Shown in pieces: positions 53,299-64,000 of a DNA stretch of 64,000 bases (position 1 is the first letter of the stretch; each line of letters begins with the position of its first letter). The DNA is from Atrichornis clamosus (Eukaryota; Chordata; Aves; Passeriformes; Menuridae). The stretch is from the NCBI GenBank assembly GCA_013400975.1, contig WBMZ01010835.1:1-64000 (forward strand), read 5' to 3'. Below the pieces are notes generated by a model, which was given only the letters and a program-made list of their open reading frames with translations, did not search any database and was not told where the DNA came from. The position numbers were made by a program, and so were the translations under genes.

Positions 53299-55059
53299 AG
53301 TAAGATCACACACACAAAAAGTTATATCTGCTGTCCTGTCAAACTGACAAAGCGCAGGAATGTGATTGGATTATTAGAAAAAGTCGTTCATGGTGGTGGG
53401 AGAAGTTTCCATAGCAGTCTGAAGGTAATGAGGCATCTGCTGTTTGAAACAAATGTTTTGGGATATCATCTACTGAGGCAGCTGAGTCTCTCGCACTTCC
53501 AAGTTTTGGTACTGTGGCTGCAGAAGACAGTGGGTACTACTTGGAAACCTGACAATAAAATTCAAAAATAGTTTTATGTTAGAAAAGTGGTCAACAATGA
53601 AAATCATGTAGACTTCTCATTCGTTTTCTTTCACTTAAATTGGATTTTTAAAAATGTGAATCTATAAATAGGTGTGATGAAATTAGTTTTAACAACTAGA
53701 GAAAGTAAACACTCTTAGAAAATTCATCTACTGCAGGTGTAAAATATGTAGTGTTTCTTACAGGAAATTCCAAGAGGTGCCTTAATAGAGAGTAGATATA
53801 ATGATAAATGGCCCATTAATTTTTCTACTATGTAGCACTCTAGGAAAAATTATTCCTGATTTCCCTGTTGTTTTAAATTTAGTTGTGCTATATGAATTAC
53901 ATCTTAAGGTTTTATGGAGCATGACTATTGCATATATAAGATCTACAAGGGAATGATTGAATCTAATGGTAGAATAAATCATGCTTTAAAAGAGTTTAAC
54001 TAAAACAATTTTCATTTTGTGCTTGACTTTTAGTCTGCTTCATTGCTGGCATTATTTTCAACTGAATACTTGTAGTTATATTTCACAAAGTGTTACAGTA
54101 AGATGATGAAAATGCTGTTTTCACAGCTAGCTAGCAGACACACTTAGGGCCTCTTGTACGTTGTATTTCATTGAAGCAGTTGGTTCATTTACTTAAAGAA
54201 GTCTTCAAAAAGAAAAGATATCCAGATAGGTTAGCTTTAGATATTACAGCGGTTCTGTATTCTGAAGGAGACTGGGAAACCAGTGAATGAGCTAGCCAAA
54301 TGATTAACATGAAACACATTTGTATTGAAATTAAATAGCTACATTCCTGTTGTTCATCCCAACCTGCACCAAGACAGTGACATAAGGGAAAAAAGTCTTT
54401 AAAAATCAGAAAATGCTATTGTAATTAGAGGCTTAATTGTGTGTAGATCCAATAGACCCTCCTGACACTATGATGCAGATTACACTTCTACACACCAAAA
54501 CCAATGCCTGAGCAGCACATAGGTGATGCCTCAAAGTTTATACATCACTTTCTCAATATGCTCACATTCAACAGCTTTTGTAAGCTGGAGGGAGGGAGGG
54601 AAGCCCAGAAAAGTCACTAGAGTATTTAACCTGGGAAGGGGAGGGGAAACTAAAACTAAAAATATTTTTTAATAACCTGTAAGGGGCAGATAAATGCTGA
54701 AGTTATTCACCCAAGGTATCTATCAAATCAACCTTTGTGGGGAAGATTGGGGAAGGGAACAAATAAGGAGAAGGTTAGAAGTAAAAATGTGGAATCTGTG
54801 TTTATATGGGGGGAAAACAAAAATAATTTTAAATACAAAAATTATAAAATCATTTGCTCACAGTGAAAGTTAGTAATTAAATACTTCACTTGTGTAAGGG
54901 CTGGTGCACAGTGGTTCAGTGAAAAAGTAGTAAAAGAAAAAAGGCCATGATAGAAACCTTAAAGGAGGTAGAAATCTGAATTCTAGAGGTATATTAAATG
55001 AGACTGGTCAGAGCTTTTCTTGGCAAGAGATGGGTAAGTTTGTCATTTGAGGCTGAAGA
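53299..55059. other. Intergenic, no gene seen
   Basis: AT-rich sequence with a short GGGA-repeat near 54588-54602. No gene or element recognised. Confidence 0.55.
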
Positions 55060-55572
55060 TATCAAAAGCACCCTTATCAAGTCAGAGTGGGTCACCAAAA
55101 TGTGTGGGGGAGTGGGAGGTGCAGCTGACATGCTCAAGGGCAGGACTGCCATTCCAAGCTAAGGAAACAACCAGCAGGAACCTTTGGAACATCATGGTGC
55201 AGGGTAGGACGACAAGACAAAGGCTGAGGGAGTAGGGTTTGATTTCAACTTGACTGCCAACAGCAGCCTTGCATAGATCAGGGGAGGCTGAGAAGACAGG
55301 GTGAGACTCTGCTGCAGGCCATGGTGGAAGATCAAGAAGCAGTGGCCATAAATTCCACTGCAGGAACTTCTAAAGGTAAAGATAACTAAGTACTGGAACA
55401 AGTTGCCTGTGTGGCTGTCAAACCTCTGTCCTTGGAGGTGTCAAGTGAGAACTGGATAAAAGCCTGTGTGACTTAATCAGTGTTTGACCCTGCCTTGAGC
55501 ATTGAACAACTTTGAGGCTGAGCTAGGTGAACCTTCCAAGCTTTCTTCCTACTTGAATGATTCTGTGGTTGA
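55060..55572 (+). mobile_element. CR1 LINE fragment, plus orientation
   Basis: Begins around AAAATGTGTGGGGGAGTGGG with GCAGCTGACATGCTCAAGGG. It passes through a deleted middle and ends with TACTGGAACAAGTTGCCTGT, CTTGGAGGTGTCAAGTGAGA and TTGAATGATTCTGTGGTTG. The order matches the last part of the CR1 reverse-transcriptase region and 3'UTR. Frames are broken. Confidence 0.8.
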
Positions 55573-55859
55573 AAGGAATGTAATGAGTTGTCTCAAACTG
55601 GAGATCAAATAGAAGATGTTTAGACAATTTTTGTAAGGAGTACTAATAGAGCTGTCTCACTGACCAAAAGCACTAAAGGTCAAATTTAGAATAGCTGAAT
55701 AACTATGACGTGAAACCTATTGCTTCAGTTGTTCTTAGGATCAATGACTTGTAAATAGTCAATATTGTTCTTTTGGTTTGGTTTGTTGGTTGGTTTTTTT
55801 CAAAGCTCTAGTATTCTATACAACAAATTTAAAGACTGTAGTAAGAAATCTGTTAGAAA
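55573..55859. other. Intergenic spacer between LINE fragments
   Basis: Includes a GGTTT-rich tract at about 55775-55800. Nothing else assigned. Confidence 0.5.
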
Positions 55860-57105
55860 ATATGGTAAAGCTGTCTAATGGTCTAATCTTTCAGTAGAGA
55901 GAAGTCATGTCTCACAAATCTAGTAGATTACTTCATAGACTCTGAGCTTATAATTAAGGTATGACTGCACAGTGTAGTCCATTTATGTTTTCAAAACCTG
56001 CCACAAGATAGCTTATGGTAACTATCAAGGAAATAAAGCTGCTTTTGGGAAAAGGCAGGGCGGGGATCCATGTAAGAGTTAATATGTGTTTTAGAAGTCA
56101 AAACCAAAGGGTAGGAATACATATTCAGTTTTTAAGAGGAAAGAATATGTGTACAGTCCGGGTAAGTGTGTTAGATCCATAGGGCTTAATACATTCACAA
56201 ATTATTTCAAGAAGGGGTTCTAAGGTAAACTGACAAAATTATTGAAATTGAAGTATTCAGTTAGCTGAAACAAAAGCTAACTATGAAGAGTTGAAGGAAC
56301 CAGCTACTGAGGAACTGGGCAGTAAAATAACAAATTAGTGTCAATGAATGCAAAATAATGCACAAGAAGGAAAACAGCCCAAACTGTACATACATGGTGA
56401 TGGGTTCTCAAAGATCTCAAAAATATTATTACTCAGGAAAGAGACCTTGGAGTTATTGTAAAAATGCAATGAAAACATCTGCTCTGTAGTCAAAATAGCA
56501 CAAAAATAAATAGAGAACAAACCACCATATAAATTCCTTCCCTGAATCTTAGTGTTGTCCTAAACTTTTCAAATAAATGTAGTTGAACTACAAAGGGTAT
56601 AAAGAAGGATGAGAGAAGCAATTAAAGTAGTGAACAGCCTGAATACAAGTAATGTAGTTTTGGAACACTTCAACCTGGAAAGTAGGTAATTGAGGAGTTA
56701 TGATTAAGGCATATGAAATAACAAGTCATGGAAAAAGGGACTAGGCAACAATTATTTACTGTTTCTTACTGTACTGGAGCTAAATGGCAAGTCCAAAACA
56801 CATGAAATTTCTTCCCTGTACAGCATATTTGGTGGCAACAGGCACTGGAATTTAAAATGTGATGGATGCCAAAAGCTTTGGGTTCAAAACTGGTTAGGTA
56901 AACCTGTGGAAGAAATGGTTATGGGGAGCTATTGAATACAGAGAGGCTGGTTCCGCAGGTGCTCAGAGCAGTGAGAAAACAGGGAGGCAGGAGGGTGTGT
57001 TCAGTGTCATCCATATTTTCTGTTCTTTCCATTAGTATCTGCTAAGAGGTGTTAGTAGAGAGACAAGATAGGCCTTACTGGGCTTTTAACTCTAGCATAT
57101 CCATC
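55860..57105 (+). mobile_element. Ancient CR1/L3-like LINE, 3' portion, plus orientation
   Basis: Remnants in the expected order: AAACCAAAGGGTAGGAATAC (56101-56120), ATGAATGCAAAATAATGCAC (56344-56363), GAAAGAGACCTTGGAGTTAT (56437-56456), AACCTGTGGAAGAAATGG (56901-56918) and GATAGGCCTTACTGGGCTTT (57068-57087). This is the 3' third of a CR1/L3-type LINE of the kind abundant in turtles and other amniotes. It is older and more diverged than the bird CR1 tails nearby. The reverse-transcriptase frame is destroyed. Confidence 0.7.
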
Positions 57106-58714
57106 GGAGTTTTTCCTTAATAACTTAAGTGCTTAATGCTAAGAGGGCAGTCTTCCTGATGTCCTGGGTAGTCAACAGAGAAAAAGAGGGTGGAGGAGAC
57201 TTCTTCCAGAAGGCAGTTCAGAGTGGTGAGTTGTCTTGGATTCTTTTGGCAATACACTTACCTGGCAGGTAAGTCTTGTTCCTAGAGGACCTTCAAGGTT
57301 GGCACTCTGGATATCTCCTCCCAGATGAAGTTTATGTTTACCCTCCATATACTGTGTAAGTTTATAATAATGCACCCTAATGAAGAATAGACTAATACTA
57401 GATTTAGCCTAGTTTTGGGCATCTTTCTGAGATTTGAAATCTTAGATGAGAGTCTACCCTAGTTGAGATGAAGAGGTCTGGGAACCATAATGGGCACCAA
57501 GTGAGCTAGTTTCTGATTTCAGCAGGGTAATGGCTTCATGTAAATTAGGAATTCCGATTTTGGAGAGAGACAGAAGAAAACTACAACAAACCAAAACAAA
57601 TCCCAAAACTACAACAAAACAAAACAAAAAAAAAAAAAAAAAAAAACCAAAGCAGGATTCACATATATCCCAATATTGCTATAAAACTTGGAAGTAGTGA
57701 TTTTCATCTTGCATCATAATCTTATTGCATAGTCTGGCTTTGCTTTTTCATGTGGTTCACAGTTTGTCTTCCCTCCCGCTAACCTTTAAATCATGCATTT
57801 CCAAGTCTTCCTACCATTCTGTGACACTCTTCTCTTGTTCACATATAAGACAAATATATATTGGACAATCTGAAAGATGCAGGGAGATTAATTTTAGATT
57901 GCTTTAGGATTTTTTTCTGAGACTCATTGAGATGATAAAGATTAAGAAATTAAGAATGAATTACACTGTAAATATTTCTAAGCACTGAAGATTCCACTGA
58001 AAATCTCCACAAGCAGTATTGCCTTCACATAATTCATACATCCAGAAATTGAATGTGCTATGGAAATTCACTGAAATATATATTGAATATGATAAAATAT
58101 ATTGAAATTGTACAATATTTTCCTAATAAATCAATTCCCATTCCTCAGTTCCTGATCCAAGACTTTACAGTGATGATCAGAATGCTCATGTATGATCATT
58201 TGTGTAGCTGTAACTCTTCCCTTTTGCACACAGACGTCTTACGGAATCTCCAGTTTAAACAGATAAGATCTATATTCTTTTTCTTCAATATTTAGCCCTT
58301 TTGATGGAATTGCTTTAGTCATGATCTGGAGTCATTCAGTGAAGAGGAGAGAGCTCTATACAAAATCTCATTTCTTGTGTAAGATGGAAGTAACCTGGTG
58401 GAAGCCACAAAGGAATGGAAAGGATGTCAGTTTGGTTTTGGCCAGTGATGGTTCCTTTAAGGCAATGGGCTCACTATTCACATTCATTTTTCAAGCTCCT
58501 TGACTTTGAGTGCTTGTTTTGAAACAACAGAAGCTTGATATTGAAAAACGTTGAACATGTGCAACATTTTGCATTCACTGGTGTAATCAGGCTCTCTGCT
58601 CTGAACATATAAAAAGGCTTCAAAAAAACCCTTAGCTTTTGGAATACTCAGATCCTTAGACTTTCAAAATTGGCAAACAAAATTAGCTGACACTCTGAAC
58701 ATTTTGGCTTTTAT
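57106..58714. other. Intergenic, no gene seen
   Basis: AT-rich sequence. Contains an A-rich CAAAAC/poly-A tract at 57580-57642. Confidence 0.55.
57580..57642. repeat. A-rich simple repeat
   Basis: ACAACAAACCAAAACAAATC-type sequence ending in a long A run. It could be a simple repeat or a retroposon tail. Confidence 0.8.
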
Positions 58715-58845
58715 CTTAAATATTCTGTTCCCCTTGTGTAAAATAGTGATAAAAATATCCTCTAACTTCAAAAGGGTGTTGGGAGTATCAGTTCATTAAT
58801 GTTTTCAAAGAATTCAGATGCTGTAATGAAATCACCATACAAAAT
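58715..58845 (+). mobile_element. MIR-like SINE fragment, plus orientation
   Basis: Reads GTAAAATAGTGATAAAAATA, GGGTGTTGGGAGTATCAGTT and CATTAATGTTTTCAAAGAAT then TTCAGATGCTGT. This is the 3' half of an amniote MIR copy. Confidence 0.7.
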
Positions 58846-61800
58846 CCCATAAGGAAATTAATAATTCTGTATTCATTGTAGGCTTTGGGTTATGGTAAGT
58901 CAATAACACATAAGATTATATACTGCAGGAGAGGGGTATCAAAAGAATATTTCTTCAGTAGTCTTCCCTTCTGTGAATGTTGTCCACTCAAGGCACTCCA
59001 TGTGTCAGAAGTACAGAAAGCAATGTTGAAGCTGTGGGGAAAGGCATCTGTACTGTAGGAATGGACACTCAGAGATATATTCACATTGCACAGGCACCCT
59101 TAAAAATGCAGTTTTGATTTGACAGTCAAACATTCTCTTAATGTAAAATTTAGTGCTGTTAATGTGTGTTTTCAAGTAAATGAAACACAATTGTTTAATT
59201 GTCCACTGAGAGAATCCTTACATGGTTTAAGAGCAGCCCTAAACTTTTTGAACCTAACACATCATATTTCAAGTACCTGTCAGAGCGCTTTATACAGCAC
59301 ACAGTGATTGCAAGGAACAAAGATTTCTGGAAACAACATGGCAAATGCCTTATAATTGCTGTCATGAACCTGAGGATCCCATTAAATCAGCTAATCTGGG
59401 GATCTTCTGATTTGGCAAAATCAAACTTTGTTTCATGGAGTGGGAAAAAAAAAAAAGCTACTCAGAATAGTTCAAACTATTCAGAGCGGTACGAGCTGTA
59501 AATGTTTAAACAGGAACTCCAGTTAACAGCTGTACTCTTTCAGTCCAGCTGTTGTAATGGAAGATTAAATCAGAAGGCTGATAGAAATCTAGAAGTGGAT
59601 GGAACAAAGCTGCACAGCTTCTGTAACCTTATTCAATATATTCTCTAAAGATGTACACTTAAATGGTGAAGAATGGAGGAAAGCATTAAAATTAGTGGAG
59701 ACTGGTAGGTGTTATTAATCCCCGTGGTCTGGACGTTCCTCGGCTGAAGGAGCAAGGCTCCAGGAGCTGATGCTGTGGTGGCTCAGTCTGGCACAAAGCA
59801 GAGGCAGGATGGGCAGGTGGGGGAACACAACCCTCTGTGGGAACCATGGCATGTTCAAGCCACTGGTGACAACTGTGCTGCAAGTTGAGAGTTGTAAAGA
59901 AAGAATATCTACTAGGGGAAAGTCAGATGATTAAATGTATGCCACAATAACTGGCACTTACGGGAGCATTCTGGGATACAGGTGGATAAAGACAGAATAA
60001 GACAGTACAGGGATTTATAATCTAAAAAAATCAATCAACCAAATAAAATGAACAAACAAATAAGCAAAACAACCCACAAAGCACAAAATCATTTGGCAAT
60101 TATATGAAGATATCAAAACAGTCATTCATATAGAAATTTAATGTTAATTTCTTGAACTATTACAGTTAGGCAATCTAGCCAAGTAGGTGTTCAAAATTGA
60201 CTTGAGAATTTAGAAAATATATATTTACAGGGCAAATTCTGAGAGGTTCAAGTTCTGCTGTGTGTTTGTGAACACTGTCAGCTGTCAGAAGAAAGAAGAG
60301 AGGGTCTTTGGTGGACCATGCTATGTTGTGGCAGAACAAATGGATTATTCATCTGTAAGGCAGGCACTAAAAATTGTGAGGAATGGTATTTGCACCTGCC
60401 AATTTTCAGTAATAGAGATGTCAAAAAAAAAAGGCGGGTAAAGAAAAGGACAAACTTGAAAATAAGAGAAGTTTTTTGTTGTCATATTTATTTCTCAGAG
60501 ATTCAAGTTTTTTTCTTATGAAGACAAAATATAAGTTAAGTTGTACACTCAAGAAGAATAATAGCCACATAATGCATCTGTGCCAAAAGATACCACTGAA
60601 TCCAGGACTGAATGAGTAAAATTGAGAGTCCAAGTGTCCTAATTTAGTTTTCTCTTTGGGGGCTTCCACTTTTATTTAAGTTTTACTAAATTATGTTATA
60701 AAAAGATTGGCCCAAAAAATTCTTAACTTTTTCAGTTCCTAAGGGGAACCTGAAGCAGAAAAGGGAACAGGCTTTCTAGATGCTGTTCACTTTTAGGAAG
60801 AGAATTAGATCATGTAAGACACTACCCCTATGGACTCATGCACAAGTAGTCTTTTTGCTCTCAGCATCATCATCATTATTTCTAAAAGTATTTTAGTGTT
60901 TGTTTTTCCACACCAGACAATCTCAGTTACTGAGAAAATATTTTTAAGGTAGCCTTTATTTGATTTATGTAAAGTCTCATGCTCAGCAACAAATAAGCAC
61001 CAAAATATAACACCAAATAGATTAATTTTTAAAAGTTAATTGAATTGCTAGTAAAAGCTAACAATGGGAGAATTAAGTTATATTGTTTAAAACTGTGCAA
61101 TAAATTAGTGTCTATCCATGGTTAGGCATTCCTGGAAGTGTTTAGGTATAACTTTGAGAGTAGACTTGGACCAATGACAATTCTAAAATTTGTAGGGGAA
61201 AAAAGTAAATATATAATTACTTGATTCAATTATATCTACAAGGTAATGAAGCAAGAGATTAAAAAAGGCTGCCAGACTATCACTAGACTTTTTTTTCAAC
61301 ACACAATTTTTTAAAAGCCTGGGTGGTAAAACAAAGAACTAACACAAACAGTTGGATGGGGCTTCTGGGAAGAATGGAGGTGATAAAATGCACAACTGTT
61401 CCTACAGCCGTACTGTGTACACTGCCACTAACAATGTTACTGCTGTTGACAGATATTACTCTGAGAAGGTGTTAATGCTTTCAGGCATATGCTAAGATAC
61501 TAACTCATGTTTCTTCTTTTTTATCCTTTAGAAATCCATAAGAAACTGACAGATTATATCAGCAGAATCTGGTTTTTTCTTTTACAGGTTTTAATTTTTT
61601 CTTCCTTGGAAAACATATCAATTGTTACAGGGAGAAAACGTCTTAAATTCCTGTTCTCACTTAATGCAAGGGTATGCAAAGACATACTGACAAGTCTTCA
61701 TTTCAGTCTTTGGGAGGAAGCTTCTTCACGCAAGCGAGGAGGAGTCCTCAGCTGCTCTGCTGCTACTTGGTTTTCTCCGCAGGCGGGAGCTGACAGAGGT

Positions 61801-64000
61801 GAGTTCAGGCCACTGCACAGCTTGCTGCTTGTGGCCGTTGCGCTGTGTGTCGGACCATGAGCGATGCTGTACTCTGATCTCTACTACGTCTAGACAGATA
61901 TTCATAATGAAATAGATGTCTGGATAATGAAGTAGACTTTCACAGTCCTAATGGGATTGAAGCCTGCAGAGGCTGGAAAAAGAGCAACTTGCATTGCACC
62001 CTCCTGGGCTGCTGGATTTCACAGGTAAGATGAGCATGGGCAGTCAAGCTGGCTTTGCTTTTAATCTCACCTTCTCCCCACGTGCTCAGCCCCACTTGAC
62101 CTTATTTGGGCTCTCAAGGCTCAGCTCTGTGGAGGGTTGAACAAGCATGTTGAATCAAGCAATCAAGAGAACTTATACAATACTTAATCTCATCCAAAAT
62201 TCTCCATAATATAGGGGTTTTTTCAGAATCAAATCTCAGTTTTTAAATATTGTGCACAGCCATGATCTTCTAATGAATGATGGAACATATGTTTACTTAT
62301 ATATTTTTATGCTTCTTGGCATGTGGAAATCCTTCCCAACTAAAATAAGAGTGACTGTAGTTCCCAAAGGCTACCCTCTTATGCTTCAAGAGATCCTTGA
62401 AACAGTAGGTCAGACTGGGAGATGTTTGTATGAGTGCTGGCAGTGGCAAGAATCAGGAGGGAGAGTGCAAGCAATTGCTTTTAGTTCTTAACAAAATTGG
62501 ACAGCAAGAGAGAGCACATCCCTAATGTCAGGAATAAGCTAGAAGGCGTTTTCATAGTACAAAAAAATTGCTGCAGAACAGAATTACAGCAAGACAGCAG
62601 AAGTCATGGTCATTCTCATTGATATGCAAAATGGTTCCTTGGTTCTTTCTCTATTAAGAAAACCTGAAAGCTTTAGGAATTGGGAAATTTTTGAAATAAT
62701 TATGGAAATCTTCAGGCGCTTCCCTAGTGGTCTTTATAGGATGCAGCACCAGAGTACTTTGGGGTTTGTCTTCATTGGCTCTGCTTGCGAGGAGCCCGGA
62801 TGCACACTGCACCTAACCCTGCCTGCGCTGAGCGCGGCCTCCAAGCCAACAGAGCTCCAAGGAGCTCCCTAAAGTGAAACAATATTCGCGTGGCACTCAT
62901 GTCCAAAGTTTCCCTGCTCAGTGTTGCCCAAGTAGCTACACTGTGTCAGTGTAGAAAACTTGCAAATGTATTCAGCAAGTATACATTATGCAGTTTCCCT
63001 TGTAACTGATGACCTTTCATAACATACCTGTGTGTTGGGCATTCATCGGCTGTAATGTGATATAGAACTCAGGTAAATGTATCTCTACAAAACCCATTAA
63101 ATAATATATGGACCTATTGAAAAAAGTTTAACAAAAGCGGGGATATAGATTAATAGCCTCCTTTTCCATCTTTTTTTATGAAGGTAAAATTCTAATTTGT
63201 CAATATTTCAAATATTAACTTCTATGATATTTTTTAATTAAAATAATTTTTAAACAAAATATTTTTAAATTAATTTGCCAAAAAGTACATTTTCAATATG
63301 TCAACATCTACAAACATATTTCTTAATATTCACTAACATATGTATAGATTTAAAACATGTAAAATTAAGGCAGCAACAGAATAAAGTGCAAAAACTTCAG
63401 ATCTTTTGTATTTAAACAGTTTTTCAGAAATTACTTTTTGGGGGTTTTTTTATCAGCCCTTAATGTACACCTGTAAAAGGATAAGCACTGTGCATTTTTC
63501 ACAGCATTTACCATAGTCATGTGCTTAGAGACAGGAAACTTTTTGAGATCTGCAGCTATACTAATAGCATTTCAGTCGATAGAACTGTTTACACTGGATG
63601 AAATATTCCCTATGATTAATAGGGCATCCATTGACATGAATTTGCTGATAAGCTATGTCACGAAACACATATGAAACAATATTTACATTCTGAACTACTT
63701 TTAGAGGCAAGAAAATATTTCATCTTGGACAGGTAGACACAAATAACATGCATTCAGCTTTAGGAAAGAATGTTGCAGTAAATTTTTGTATTAAGAGTCT
63801 TTTGATCCTTTACTGTGAATTGTCCTGCTCTTTCGTGTACATATAAAAGAGCTGTTATGGAGCTTTATGGTCTGATTTTTTTCTGAAATTCTACACTTTA
63901 TCACAGTATGCTTGTATCATGAACTGAATTATATGTATTTGAACTTTAGCAGTGTGTAAATAGTTTGAAGATATCACCACTCATAAAATTACATACTGAC
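58846..64000. other. Intergenic, no gene seen
   Basis: Mostly AT-rich, with an extremely AT-rich patch at 63225-63290. Two small GC- and CpG-richer patches at 61700-61870 and 62765-62875 stand out but show no recognisable coding gene. Confidence 0.5.

Noticed and set aside
61507..61860. 117-residue plus-strand frame
   Set aside because: Mixed hydrophobic and GC-rich segments with no domain. The interesting signal there is the CpG patch, not the frame.

Overview
This window is vertebrate nuclear DNA, most likely from a bird. The genes have many small GT-AG exons inside an AT-rich, intron-dominated sequence. The interspersed repeats are the avian kind: CR1 LINE tails, ERV LTRs of a type common in bird genomes, and amniote MIR-like SINEs. 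I cannot name the species. There are no bacterial features such as operons, CRISPR arrays or ribosome binding sites.

Two genes are recognisable, placed head to head around a CpG-rich promoter near 18.7-19.4 kb. To the left, on the minus strand, is the 5' end of METTL15 (mitochondrial 12S rRNA cytosine-N4 methyltransferase). Only its first coding exon (17264-17527) and a probable non-coding first exon are present; 1-17263 is intron, and the catalytic exons lie beyond the left edge. To the right, on the plus strand, is a complete KIF18A (kinesin-8 motor). It has one non-coding exon and 16 coding exons from 19986 to 49854. All joins are in phase, and they give a 928-residue protein with an intact motor domain, a coiled-coil stalk, a PP1-docking-like motif and a basic tail. 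Poly(A) signals lie near 50.25 kb. The same divergent KIF18A/METTL15 order is found in human.

From about 50.3 kb to the end the sequence is intergenic, the side that in human faces BDNF. I find no convincing protein-coding gene there. It holds two CR1 fragments, about 1.2 kb of an older CR1/L3-like LINE, a MIR-like SINE, and some small GC-rich islands of unknown meaning.

Mobile DNA elsewhere: three LTRs of one family (118-544 minus, 17999-18461 plus, 26024-26398 minus), one separate solo LTR with a 5-bp target duplication (5810-6139), two short CR1 tails inside KIF18A introns, and a MIR copy in KIF18A intron 14. A 314-base assembly gap (40681-40994) in intron 13 is flanked by two 110-bp copies of the same sequence, differing at one base, and looks like a contig-overlap artefact. 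The most interesting points are the very compact bidirectional promoter (CRE, CCAAT, CHR-like and E2F-like sites within 65 bp), the LTR about 540 bp from it, and the false duplication at the gap. I did not find a previously undescribed system.
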